From NCBI GenBank assembly GCA_002320815.1, contig DCLA01000072.1, positions 62,001 to 126,000 on the forward strand: DNA of 64,000 nt. The letters are read 5' to 3'. Origin of the DNA: Myxococcales bacterium UBA1660 (lineage in GTDB: Bacteria; Myxococcota_A; Polyangia; Polyangiales; Houyiibacteriaceae). Shown one piece after another: positions 1 through 8,041 of the stretch; position 1 is the stretch's first letter; each line of letters opens with the position of its first letter. The position numbers and the translations under genes are program-made. Below the pieces are notes generated by a model. That model was given only the letters and a program-made list of their open reading frames with translations. It searched no databases and was not told the DNA's origin.

Positions 1-300
1 CGACTGGTAGGGGCTGAGGAAGGGGTCGAAGTTGATCTCCTGGGGGACCAGCCCGACCAACCGGCGGGTCTTGCGGAAGGCCCTCTGCACGTCGTGGCCG
101 AAGACCTCGATGGTCCCGCCGGTGGCCCGGGCCAGCCCGGTGATGCAGCCGATCAGCGTGGTCTTACCGGCGCCGTTGGGGCCGAGGAGGGCGAAGATCT
201 CGCCAGGGCGGACCTCCAGGGAGACGTCGTTCACGGCGACGAAGTCGCCGAAGCGTTTCACGACGTGGTCACAGCGGAGGGCGGGGGGAGCTTGGCTCAT
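1..300 (-). CDS. ABC transporter ATP-binding protein (N-terminal part, runs off window)
   Basis: Reading the minus strand from the ATG at 298-300 gives 100 residues that continue past the window edge. The Walker A motif GPNGAGKTT lies at about residues 37-45, after the usual start VKRFGDFVAVNDVSLEV, and a Q-loop VPQE follows near residue 90. Such cytosolic ATPases drive export of drugs, lipids or cell-surface material and pair with ABC-2 permeases. The spacing from Walker A to Q-loop fits this exporter class (inference). The permease must lie outside the window. The gene is divergent from the TetR gene at 439, so the 138-bp gap carries both promoters. The Walker B and signature motifs are not in the window, so substrate and exact subfamily are unknown. 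Confidence 0.9.
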   Translation of the reverse strand, partial: MSQAPPALRCDHVVKRFGDFVAVNDVSLEVRPGEIFALLGPNGAGKTTLIGCITGLARATGGTIEVFGHDVQRAFRKTRRLVGLVPQEINFDPFLSPYQS

Positions 301-408
301 GCGCGCCGGGACCTTGGGCTCTGGACGCGCGCTTGTCACGCGAGGGCCCTCGGATCGCGCAGGATTGGGCAATGATTTCCTCGTATTGGGGGTGATCCGG
401 GGAAACCG

Positions 409-441
409 TTGGCGCAAAACGTAAATGTCATTTACTAAATG
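409..441 (+). promoter_or_regulatory. Promoter and interlocked palindromic operator before TetR gene
   Basis: GTAAATGTCATTTAC (421-435) is a perfect inverted repeat around one base. CATTTACTAAATG (429-441) is a second perfect one that shares its left arm, so three half-sites are stacked and the last covers the start codon at 439. A TTGGCG (409-414) and TTACTA (432-437) pair with 17-bp spacing would make a sigma-70-like promoter whose spacer and -10 are covered by the operator. That is the arrangement expected for TetR autorepression. The palindromes are plain in the sequence; promoter and regulator assignment are inference. Confidence 0.6.
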
Positions 442-1131
442 ACCATGGGTCACGAAGTCGAGTCTCCGCGCCAGCGCCGTCGGCGCGCCAACCGCGACCG
501 CATCCTCGAAGCCGCGGTCCAGGTCGCGGTGGAAGACGGCATCGACGGGTTGGCCATCGCCCGGGTCGCCGAGCTCGCCGACTACACCCCGGGCGCGCTC
601 TATCGCTACTACCCCTCGAAGGACGCGCTGCTCACCGCGGTGGTGGAGCGGGTGATCGGGGAGCTGGCCGAGCTGATCCGGGAGGCGGATGCGTCGGCCG
701 CCGAGCCCCTCGGCCGCGTGGCCGCTCAGGTGAGCGCCTACCACGCCTTCGCCATCGGCGACGGCCACGGATTCCAGCTCATCGCGGCGATGGTGGGCGA
801 CCCCCGCGTGCTGCTCCCGGAGGACGCCGACGCGGCTCAGGTGATGGGCGCCATGGTCCGCGCCCTCGCGCCCTTGGCGACCGCTCTCGAAGCTGCGGTC
901 ACCGCCGGCGACCTCGAGCCGGTCGAGGCCCCCGAGACCACCGCCGAGCGCGCGATGCTGCTCTTCTCGGCGTTCCACGGCGCGCTCCAGCTCCGCAAGC
1001 AGGCGCGCATGGCGCCGGGGCTGATCGACGTCGACCGCATCGCCTTCCAGACGGTGCGCCTGATCCTGCGGGGCTGGGGCGCACGCCCCGAGGCCCTCAC
1101 CGTCCTCTCGCACCACGGAGTCGTCCGATGA
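439..1131 (+). CDS. TetR/AcrR family transcriptional regulator
   Basis: 230 residues. The N-terminal helix-turn-helix spans about residues 18-62, with the family pattern RILEAAVQVAVEDG followed by IARVAELADYTPGALYRYYPSKDALL. The C-terminal ligand-binding region is all-helical and not assignable to a ligand. The start at 439 lies inside the operator. An in-frame ATG at 445 is an alternative and would fit a leaderless transcript from the TTGGCG/TTACTA promoter. The stop overlaps the next start (ATGA), so it is co-transcribed with the fatty-acid hydroxylase at 1128. It probably represses itself, that gene and possibly the divergent ABC gene, in response to a lipid or hydrophobic ligand (inference). 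Confidence 0.92.
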   Translation: MTMGHEVESPRQRRRRANRDRILEAAVQVAVEDGIDGLAIARVAELADYTPGALYRYYPSKDALLTAVVERVIGELAELIREADASAAEPLGRVAAQVSAYHAFAIGDGHGFQLIAAMVGDPRVLLPEDADAAQVMGAMVRALAPLATALEAAVTAGDLEPVEAPETTAERAMLLFSAFHGALQLRKQARMAPGLIDVDRIAFQTVRLILRGWGARPEALTVLSHHGVVR

Positions 1132-1682
1132 TCCTCGTCCTCGCCGCGTTCCTCGGGGCCCTGACCTGGTCCCTCCTCGAGTACTGCATCCATCGCTGGG
1201 CTGGCCACGACCGCCGCTTCCGGAAGAACGTCTTCGCCAAGGAACACACGGCGCACCACAGCCAGGGCGACTACTTCGCGCCGGCGTGGAAGAAGGGCCT
1301 GGCCTTCGTGGCGGCGCTGGCGCTGGTGGCGCCGCCGGCGATGGCCTTGGCGGGGTTCGCGGCCGGGCTCGCCTACGCCCTGGGGCTCGCGGGGTTCTAC
1401 CTGGCCTACGAGACGCTGCACCGGATGGAGCACGTGCACGCGGGCATCGGACCCTACGGTCGGTGGGCGCGGCGGCATCACTTCCACCACCACTTCGTGA
1501 ACCCGCGCGCCAACCACGGCGTGACCTCGCCGCTCTGGGATCACGTCTTCGGCACCTACGAGAAGCCGGCGACGATCCCGGTCCCGGAGAAGCTCGCCAT
1601 GCGCTGGCTCCGGGACCCGGCGACCGGCGAGGTCTGGCCCCGACTCCAGGGGACCTACCAGCTCCGCGGTCGCCGCGCCTGA
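1128..1682 (+). CDS. Fatty acid hydroxylase superfamily (sterol desaturase-like) membrane enzyme
   Basis: 184 residues with the histidine clusters of membrane di-iron hydroxylases: HRWAGH near 22-27, HTAHH near 41-45, HRMEHVH near 98-104, and HHFHHHF near 116-122. Two hydrophobic stretches lie between the first and second pairs of boxes (about 58-93). This short form resembles fatty-acid 2-hydroxylases and the beta-carotene-hydroxylase-like branch, which hydroxylate lipid chains using O2. The ATG overlaps the TetR stop by 4 bp, so translation is coupled and the TetR protein is the likely regulator. Substrate is unknown. Hairpin-forming G+C-rich sequence follows before the convergent aldehyde dehydrogenase. 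Confidence 0.88.
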   Translation: MILVLAAFLGALTWSLLEYCIHRWAGHDRRFRKNVFAKEHTAHHSQGDYFAPAWKKGLAFVAALALVAPPAMALAGFAAGLAYALGLAGFYLAYETLHRMEHVHAGIGPYGRWARRHHFHHHFVNPRANHGVTSPLWDHVFGTYEKPATIPVPEKLAMRWLRDPATGEVWPRLQGTYQLRGRRA

Positions 1683-1744
1683 GCCGCACCGAAGCTGCAC
1701 CCGGCGCAGCACCGGGCGCGGGCGGCTCCCGCCTTCGCCGAGAG

Positions 1745-3118
1745 TCAGCGGTGGCGGAGGTGGAAGCTCCGCGGCCGCGTCAGGTGCTCGAAGCCCACCA
1801 CCGAGAGCGTGGCGCCTCGACCCGAGTCCTTCACGCCCACCCAGGCCAGCTCCGGGTCCAGGAAGTCGCAGCGGTTCATGAACACCGTGCCGGTCTCCAG
1901 CTCCCGGCCCAGCCGCTCCGCGCGCTCCAGGTCGGTGGTCCAGATCGACGCGGTGAGGCCGTAGCGGTTGGCGTTCATGAGGCGCAGGGCCTCCTCGTCG
2001 CTGGCCACGGCCTGGATGCCCACCACCGGCCCGAAGGTCTCTTCGGCCATCACGTCCATGGCGCCGTCGACGTCGACCAGCACCTGCGGGCCCAGGTAGG
2101 TCGCGCCGCGATCCTCGCCGGGGTAGGGCGCCTCGATGAGACGCTTGGCGCCCGCGCTCACCGCGCCGGCGATCTGCGCCCGGATGGACTCGGCGCTCCG
2201 TTCGCGGACCACCGGACCCAGGGTGGTGGCGGCGTCCAGGGGATCACCCAGCACGTAGGCGCGGGTCTGCTCGGCGTAGGCCTCCACGAAGCGATCGTAG
2301 TGGTCCTGGTGCACGTAGATGCGCTCGATGCCGCAGCACGACTGGCCGGCGTTGTAGAAGGCGCCGTCGACCAGGTTGGGCACGGTGAAGTCGAAGTCGG
2401 CGTCCGCCGCGACGTAGGCGGGATCCTTGCCGCCGAGCTCCAGACCCACGGCGATGAAGCGCTCGGCGGCGGCGCGGTGGACGGCGCGCCCCCCCTCGAC
2501 GGAGCCGGTGAAGCAGACGTGGTCCACCCGGGGGTCGCCGACGACGCCGGCGATGGTGTCGTGGTCGGCGACCAGCGACTGGAGGAGCCCCGCCGGGAGG
2601 GTGCCCTCGGCGGCGGCGGCGAGGCGCTCGGCGACCAGCGGCGTCTGATCCGAGTGCTTCAACACCACCGCGTTGCCCGCGAGGAGCGCGGGGACCAGCG
2701 CGTTGACCGCGGTGAGATAGGGATAGTTCCACGGCGCCAGGATGAGCACCACGCCCAGCGGGACCCGCTCGATGTAGCGGGTGAAGCCCTCCTTGGGGCT
2801 GGGCTCGATGCGCGCGAGGGCCTCGGGCGCCAAGCGCATCATCGTGCGGGCGCGGTCCTCGAACCCTCCGATCTCGCCAGGGGTGTCCTTCAGCGGCCGG
2901 CCCATCTGGCGGGTGAGCTCCTCGGCGAGCTCGGCCTTCTTGGCCACCACCGCGTCCACGAAGGCGCCGACGGCGCGGATGCGCTCGTCCAGGGAGAGCC
3001 GGCGCCACTCGCGCTGTACGGCGACCGCGCGATCCAGGGCGGCGTCGATCTGCGCGGCGGTGGCGAGCTCCAGCTCGGCGACCAGGGATCCGTCGATGGG
3101 CGAGAAGGTCTTCTGCAT
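1745..3118 (-). CDS. Aldehyde dehydrogenase, NAD(P)-dependent
   Basis: 457 residues from the ATG at 3116-3118. A TTG 36 bp upstream is also in frame but less likely. It oxidises an aldehyde to the carboxylate. Seen in the sequence: substrate-site PWN (N131), nucleotide-binding FTGSVEGGR (203-211), general-base Glu in LELGGKD (E227), and the catalytic cysteine in GQSC (C261). The segment EETFGPV follows further on. Length is normal for the family. It is the last gene of a minus-strand group with 3221-3670 and 3657-4634. The neighbouring reductase-like SDR suggests a lipid or alcohol/aldehyde pathway, but substrate cannot be read from the sequence. Confidence 0.95.
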   Translation of the reverse strand: MQKTFSPIDGSLVAELELATAAQIDAALDRAVAVQREWRRLSLDERIRAVGAFVDAVVAKKAELAEELTRQMGRPLKDTPGEIGGFEDRARTMMRLAPEALARIEPSPKEGFTRYIERVPLGVVLILAPWNYPYLTAVNALVPALLAGNAVVLKHSDQTPLVAERLAAAAEGTLPAGLLQSLVADHDTIAGVVGDPRVDHVCFTGSVEGGRAVHRAAAERFIAVGLELGGKDPAYVAADADFDFTVPNLVDGAFYNAGQSCCGIERIYVHQDHYDRFVEAYAEQTRAYVLGDPLDAATTLGPVVRERSAESIRAQIAGAVSAGAKRLIEAPYPGEDRGATYLGPQVLVDVDGAMDVMAEETFGPVVGIQAVASDEEALRLMNANRYGLTASIWTTDLERAERLGRELETGTVFMNRCDFLDPELAWVGVKDSGRGATLSVVGFEHLTRPRSFHLRHR

Positions 3119-3220
3119 CACGCCGATCGGACCGCGCGGGCGCGTCGCCGTCAATGGCGAAGCGCAGAATCGACCGCCTCACCGCTCGCCCGCGAGGGCG
3201 TGGCCGAGGCCGAGGCCGGC

Positions 3221-3670
3221 TCAGTCCAGGGCGCCGAAGAGCTTCTGGAGCTCGAACACGTGCTCGCCGCGGACGTCGCCCGCGAGGCCGATGCGCATCG
3301 AGATGTTGGTCACCTCGCCGCCCCAGGGCCACCAGAGGCCGTAGGCGAGGATGGACTCGTCGCCCCGGGCGTAGAGCCGCTGGTCCTTGCGGACGCCCTC
3401 GGTGAAGCGGGCGACCTCGCCCACGAGCTCCGGGGCGCGGGCGATGGTCCGCTCGCGGTACTGGAAGGGGAAAGCCGCCTCCACGAGGCGCTCGGCCTCG
3501 GCGACCTCGGAGAGGTCGAAGGTCGAGGCCGCACACTCGAAACGGCGGTCCCAGCTCCAGCCGCGCGCCATCCAATCGGCGCGGAAGGTCTTCAGGGCGG
3601 CGAAGATGTCGGTCAGCGTCGCGTTCACGGATTCAGCATACCCGGCGAGAGCCGGTTCAGTACCAACCAT
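3221..3670 (-). CDS. Hypothetical protein, 149 residues
   Basis: No family recognised. The body reads as a compact cytosolic protein: an N-terminal helical part (DIFAALKTFRADW), then LSEVAEAERLVEAAFPFQYRE and a C-terminal part with YGLWWPWGGEVTNISMRIGL, which looks like beta strands. There is no signal peptide or membrane segment. The start is uncertain. The ATG at 3668-3670 overlaps the upstream SDR gene by 14 bp. A GTG at 3626-3628 (protein beginning NATLTDIF) avoids the overlap. Neither has a strong ribosome site. It sits between the SDR and aldehyde dehydrogenase genes on the same strand, so it is probably co-transcribed with them. Confidence 0.7.
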   Translation of the reverse strand: MVGTEPALAGYAESVNATLTDIFAALKTFRADWMARGWSWDRRFECAASTFDLSEVAEAERLVEAAFPFQYRERTIARAPELVGEVARFTEGVRKDQRLYARGDESILAYGLWWPWGGEVTNISMRIGLAGDVRGEHVFELQKLFGALD

Positions 3671-4634
3671 TGTCGCGATACCAGGCGTGAGTCCGCCGGA
3701 TACCCTCATCGTGGTGGACTTCGCACTGGAAACCGAAGTCCTCGCGCGCCTTGGCGCCGGAGCAGAGCCAGGCGTCCTGGAAGCCCATCCGCGCCTTCTG
3801 GCGGTTCATCAATCGGGGCTTCCCGTCGAGACGCGTGGCCAGCTCGCCGGCGTGGGCGGCGAGGCTCACCAGGCGATCGCCGAGGTCGAGCTTCAGCGCG
3901 CGCTTGCCGATGGTGGCGACGATCCGGTCCTGGAAGCGGCCCCAGGTGGTCGGCTGATCGTCGGTGAGGAAGTAGCCATGGCCCACGGTCTCCGGGTGCT
4001 CGGCGGCCGCCAGGATCGCGCGTACGCAGTCGTCGACGTAGATCGCACTGAACCAGCGCCCCTGGTTCCCGAAGAAGAGGTTCACCCGCTTCGCCGCGGC
4101 CTTGAAGAGCTCGAGGTAGTCGACGTCGCCGGGGCCATAGACGCCGCTCGGGCGCACGATGGTCCAGCGCAGGTCGGACGCCTCGACGACCTCCTCGGCC
4201 TCGAGCTTGCTGAGCCCGTAGTGCTCGATGGGCCGCCGGGGCGCGTCTTCGGCCAGGGGCCGACCGGGCGCGGCGGGGCCGTAGGCGGCGAGCGACGACA
4301 CGTGGACGAAGCGCTCGAGGGCGGGGTGCTCCAGCTCCAGGGCGCGCACCAGGTTCTCGGTGGGCATCACGTTGCCGCGGGCGAAGTCCTCGTAGGTGCG
4401 ACCCTTGGTGACCCCGGCGACGTGGAAGACCCGGGTGGGCTTCTCGTCGCGCACGATGGCGCGGAGCCGCTGGAGATCGTCATAGCTCGCCTCGACGGTG
4501 CGCCCCTCCTTCGCAGGGGGCGAGCCCGGGCGCCGGATGGCCACCACGTCGTCGCCGCGCTCGAGGAGCGCATCGCGCAAGCGGCGCCCGATGAAGCCGC
4601 TGGCGCCGGTGATGAGGATCGTCTCTCCGCTCAT
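3657..4634 (-). CDS. NAD-dependent epimerase/dehydratase family (extended SDR)
   Basis: 325 residues. The Rossmann motif GASGFIG lies at 10-16, and the catalytic Tyr-Lys pair is YGLSK (Y139, K143), preceded by the serine stretch HVSSLAAYGP (111-120). These are hallmarks of extended short-chain dehydrogenases acting on nucleotide sugars, sterols or 3-keto substrates. The sequence VAGVTKGRTYEDFARGNVMPTENLVRAL is typical of the 3-beta-HSD/dihydroflavonol-reductase-like branch. It is first in a minus-strand group with the 149-residue protein and the aldehyde dehydrogenase. The substrate is unknown; a lipid alcohol or ketone is a reasonable guess from the neighbours. Confidence 0.92.
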   Translation of the reverse strand: MSGETILITGASGFIGRRLRDALLERGDDVVAIRRPGSPPAKEGRTVEASYDDLQRLRAIVRDEKPTRVFHVAGVTKGRTYEDFARGNVMPTENLVRALELEHPALERFVHVSSLAAYGPAAPGRPLAEDAPRRPIEHYGLSKLEAEEVVEASDLRWTIVRPSGVYGPGDVDYLELFKAAAKRVNLFFGNQGRWFSAIYVDDCVRAILAAAEHPETVGHGYFLTDDQPTTWGRFQDRIVATIGKRALKLDLGDRLVSLAAHAGELATRLDGKPRLMNRQKARMGFQDAWLCSGAKAREDFGFQCEVHHDEGIRRTHAWYRDNGWY

Positions 4635-4792
4635 GGCTGCGTTGTAGCCCGCGGGGCCGGGGCATCCAACCGCGGCGCCGCGGCGTCGTCGATCCCGGCG
4701 TTCACTCCGGCGAGAACTTTGAAATTGTCGAAGGATCTTCTCGAAACGCCTCCGCGCGGCGGTCCGTCATCACCCCCACCATGGAGAACATC

Positions 4793-5719
4793 ATGACCCG
4801 ACGACTCTCGCCGCTGGCCCTCGCCGGCGCCCTCGCCCTCGGTGCCTGCGGTGGCGCCGAGCCCGAGCCCCAATACCCGGAGTACGACGAAGAGCCGGCG
4901 GCCGCCGCGCCGGTCGTCGAGGCGGAGCCCGAGCCGGAACCGGAGCCCGAGCCGCCGCCCCCGCCCGCGGTGCGGGTCGTCGCCGGCGAGCGCACGGCCA
5001 TCGAGGGCTCGGCGCCTTCGCTGCGGATCACCAGCCCCCGCCGCAACCAGCGGATCCGGCGCGGTGACGTGATGGTGCGGGCCCAGCTTCGCAACTGGGA
5101 GCTCGGCGAAGCCCCTGGCAAGCACGTGCACCTGATCCTGGACAACGAGCCCTACATCGCCCTGCGCGACCTCAGCGAGCCGCTGAACCTCAACGAGCTG
5201 GTGCAGGAGAAGCTCGGCCACGAGCTGGAGAGCGGCACCCACGTGATCCGCATGTTCCCCAGCCGCTCCCAGCACGAGTCGGTCAAGGAGGGCGCGCCTT
5301 TCGCCATGGTCGTCTTCTCCTACGAAGAGCCCACCGACGACTTCGAGCTCGACGCCTCGGCGCCGATGCTCACCTACAGCCGCCCCAAGGGCTGCTACCC
5401 CGCCGGCGAGCGGGTGCTCCTCGACTTCTACCTGACCAACGTCGAGGCCCTCGCCGCCGACGGCTTCCGGGTCGCCTACGAGATCGACGACCTCGAGGGT
5501 GAGGTCACCTCGTGGAACCCGCACTGGATCGAGAACCTCCAGCCTGGCGAGCACGAGATCGAGTTGACCCTCCTGGGCGCCGACGGCGAGCCGGTCGAGG
5601 GGCCCTTCAACCACACGGAGCGCACCATCACCATCGCCGACGGCCAGTGCCCCAGCGCCGCCCCGCCCGCCGCGGAGGACGATGACGATGCCGACGAGGA
5701 CGACGAGGACGACGACTGA
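4793..5719 (+). CDS. Lipoprotein with Glu/Pro-rich linker and polyacidic C-terminus
   Basis: 308 residues. The start at 4793 has GGAG six bases upstream; an ATG 12 bp earlier contains that site and is less likely. The signal sequence ends in a lipobox LGAC at about residues 15-18. A linker of repeated Glu-Pro and a run of Pro follows (about 19-60). One compact domain begins with SLRITSPRRNQRIRRGDV and continues to about residue 290; its strand pattern suggests beta-sandwich repeats (inference). The last 13 or so residues are almost all Asp/Glu, which could bind calcium or repel anionic surfaces. No catalytic motif is visible. The gene is monocistronic and ends at a strong hairpin. Confidence 0.85.
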   Translation: MTRRLSPLALAGALALGACGGAEPEPQYPEYDEEPAAAAPVVEAEPEPEPEPEPPPPPAVRVVAGERTAIEGSAPSLRITSPRRNQRIRRGDVMVRAQLRNWELGEAPGKHVHLILDNEPYIALRDLSEPLNLNELVQEKLGHELESGTHVIRMFPSRSQHESVKEGAPFAMVVFSYEEPTDDFELDASAPMLTYSRPKGCYPAGERVLLDFYLTNVEALAADGFRVAYEIDDLEGEVTSWNPHWIENLQPGEHEIELTLLGADGEPVEGPFNHTERTITIADGQCPSAAPPAAEDDDDADEDDEDDD

Positions 5720-5736
5720 ACGTCGCGTCCGGGAAG

Positions 5737-5772
5737 GACGACGGCCGGATCCCTCGGGGTCCGGCCGTCGTC
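5737..5772. terminator. Bidirectional hairpin terminator
   Basis: A perfect 13-bp stem (5737-5749 with 5760-5772, GACGACGGCCGGA arms) encloses a 10-nt loop and is followed by GTTT. It lies between the convergent stops at 5719 and 5786, so it can end transcription from both sides. Confidence 0.75.
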
Positions 5773-5785
5773 GTTTCGGCGTCGT

Positions 5786-7567
5786 TCAGCGTTCGGGTAC
5801 CGGGCGGAGCTCGTCGGTCCCGTGCAGCGCCGCGTAGCCCTGCCGCAGCCCGAAGCAGCGGCCGCGCAGAGCGCACTCGGCGCACGCCTCGGCGAAGAAG
5901 ACCTCGCCGCGCCCGTAGCCATCGGGCGCTTCGGCCAGCGCGAAGAAGCGCTGATGGTCGGCGGGCACCAGACAGAGCGGCATGCCGCACATGGAGTCGA
6001 AGCCGCGCAACACGACCCCCAGCTCGTCGGCGCGCTCGATCGCTCGGCTCAGCTCGTCGGCGACGTCGGTGTAGCGCGGGATCAGCTCGGCGGTGCGCGG
6101 CACCACGTCCGTGCTCGGCGCGACGAAGGAGACCGCGAGCTCCACTCCGGGCCAGCGACTCGCCAGCAGCTCGACGGTGCTAACCAGGTCGCGGCGGTTG
6201 GTCGCGCAGAGCACGAAGTTGGCCCGCACCGCGGCCCCCGCAGCGACCAACGCGTCGAGCCCGCGCACGGTCTTGACGAAGGTCCCGGGCGCGCCGGTGA
6301 CGGCATCGCAGACCTCGGCGCTCGACCCGTGCAGGGAGACGAAGAAGAGGTCCACCCCGGCGTCGAGGAGCGGCGCCACCGGGACCGCGTCGCCGAGACG
6401 CGTGGCGTTGGTCTGCACCTCCACGTGCGGCGCGCCGGCGGCCTTGGCCAGGCGCGCCCACCGAGCGAGCTCGGGGTCCAGCGTCGGCTCGCCGCCGGAG
6501 AGCGCGATGGCCATCCCCGCCGCCGCGGCTTCGTCGATGGCGCCGCGCACGGCGTCGCGCTCGGCGGCCGGAAGGTGCGTGGAGACGAAGCAGAAGTCAC
6601 ACGATTGGTTGCAGCGAAAGCCCACGCGGACGGTGCGCACCTCCCGCACGCTGCCGCCCGGGAGCCGCTCGACCTCGTCTTGGAAGAGCTCCCGCGCGAT
6701 CTGCGCCTCGGGGGTCGAGATGAGGCTCAGCCGCCGCCGCACCCGGTCCTGACGGATGGGCTCCGGCTCGCCGTCCAGCGTGGCCGCGAGGGGGATCCCC
6801 GGGCAGCGATCCTCGGCGACGCAGCCCGAGCAGGCGGGCCGCCGCGCGTGCCCCCGCCGCTCCCCGCCCCCGGGGGTCAGCGAGAAGAGGTGAGCCATCC
6901 GCGCCGGCGCCTCGAAGAGGCAAGGCGGCACGTGGGTGTGCGCCTCCAGGGCCACCGGCAGCTCGAGGCGCCGCGCCGCCGCCTCGGCCCGCTCCAGCGC
7001 CCGCGCTCCGGCCCGCAGCTCGAGGGTGCCGGCCCCGGCGTGCGGGACTCCCAGCACCCAGCGCCGAGGCGCGAGGCGGGCCACGTGCTCCGCCAGCTCG
7101 GTCAAGTGCGGCGCGTTGGCGGCGACGATCGGCGTCGCGATCTCGAACGCGAGACCGAGCCGCTCGGCTTCCTCGAGGGCGCCGCGGGTCGCGGCGAAGC
7201 CGCCGGGATCGCGGGTGATCGCGTCACAGCGCTCGGCCCAGTCGGGCAGGTGGACGCGGAGCCGATCGAGCCCGGCGTCGCGCAGGGCGCGGAGCCGCTC
7301 GGCGTCGAGGAGCGCGCCATTGGTCTCCAAGACCACGGTGCGCGCGCGGGTCTTGGCGATGCGCACCACGGCGGGGAGATCGCGACGGAGGGTGGGCTCG
7401 CCGCCGGTGAGGACCAGCTCGTCGGCCGCGGCGTCGGCGAGGCGCGAACGGAGCGCGGCTGGGGCGACCACCTCGCGGCGCTCGCGGGGACGGCGGGTGT
7501 CGCAGAAGGCGCAGTTCTGGTTGCAGGTCTCGTTGGTGAGGACCCGCGCCGTTCGGTGCCGCGCCAT
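5786..7567 (-). CDS. Tandem-domain radical SAM protein
   Basis: 593 residues with two complete radical SAM halves. Half 1 has CNQNCAFC (C15, C19, C22), LTGGEPTL (53-60), and later PPC (C206) and CSGCVAEDRC (C236, C239, C245). Half 2 repeats the same order: CNQSCDFC (C309, C313, C316), LSGGEPTL, then CGMPLC and CAECALRGRC near the C-terminus. Each half therefore appears to hold one SAM-cleaving [4Fe-4S] cluster and one cysteine-rich site that could carry an auxiliary cluster, as in SPASM-type peptide-modifying enzymes. No precursor peptide or partner is visible next to it. A peptide or protein target is likely but unproven. The gene is alone between a terminator and the repeat island. Confidence 0.85.
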   Translation of the reverse strand: MARHRTARVLTNETCNQNCAFCDTRRPRERREVVAPAALRSRLADAAADELVLTGGEPTLRRDLPAVVRIAKTRARTVVLETNGALLDAERLRALRDAGLDRLRVHLPDWAERCDAITRDPGGFAATRGALEEAERLGLAFEIATPIVAANAPHLTELAEHVARLAPRRWVLGVPHAGAGTLELRAGARALERAEAAARRLELPVALEAHTHVPPCLFEAPARMAHLFSLTPGGGERRGHARRPACSGCVAEDRCPGIPLAATLDGEPEPIRQDRVRRRLSLISTPEAQIARELFQDEVERLPGGSVREVRTVRVGFRCNQSCDFCFVSTHLPAAERDAVRGAIDEAAAAGMAIALSGGEPTLDPELARWARLAKAAGAPHVEVQTNATRLGDAVPVAPLLDAGVDLFFVSLHGSSAEVCDAVTGAPGTFVKTVRGLDALVAAGAAVRANFVLCATNRRDLVSTVELLASRWPGVELAVSFVAPSTDVVPRTAELIPRYTDVADELSRAIERADELGVVLRGFDSMCGMPLCLVPADHQRFFALAEAPDGYGRGEVFFAEACAECALRGRCFGLRQGYAALHGTDELRPVPER

Positions 7568-7605
7568 CGTGGAGGGAGCCTAGCGTGAAGGAGCGCGGGA
7601 GGGGG

Positions 7606-7747
7606 ATGCTGCGGGTAGCCGGAGCGGAGCGAGCGAAGCGATGCGCAGCGGGATGCCGGTGGCCGAAGCGGAGCGAGCGAAGCGATGCGCAGCGGGATGC
7701 TGGTGGCCGGAGCGGAGCGAGCGAAGCGATGCGCAGCGGGATACTGG
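7606..7747. repeat. Tandem repeat, 44-bp period, about three units
   Basis: The core AGCGGAGCGAGCGAAGCGA starts at 7623, 7667 and 7711, exactly 44 bp apart. It is followed in each unit by TGCGCAGCGGGAT and, in the first two, by GC[C/T]GGTGGCCG. Units differ at only a few bases, and partial copies flank the array. The unit is not a spacer-repeat structure. Confidence 0.85.
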
Positions 7748-8041
7748 CCCGATGTGCGCATTGGCCGCGCAGGCCGGTGAGCGAGCGAAGCGAGCGAGGC
7801 GGCCCGCGCGGAGCAGCCCGTCTCACGGGGAACCGAATGCTCAGGGCACCCAGAGCGGCGAGAGCGAAGCGCGCCGTGCCGAGCGAAGCGAGGCGACGGC
7901 GCGCGCGGAGGTGGGGGGCGAGGCCCCCGGCCGAGCCCCCGGTGACGTCCGAGCGAGCTGGACCCGCGCGGAGCGCGCGGGCCAGCGAGCGCTGGCGCCC
8001 GTCACCCAATGAATGCACCGGCACGGTCCAAGGTCGTCAGA

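Noticed and set aside
1286..3967. Very long plus-strand open frame
   Set aside because: High G+C leaves the antisense of ALDH, SDR and other genes open; it has no family match and conflicts with several strong minus-strand genes.
7606..7747. CRISPR-like look of the 44-bp repeats
   Set aside because: Units are directly adjacent with no unique spacers, and no cas gene is in the window.
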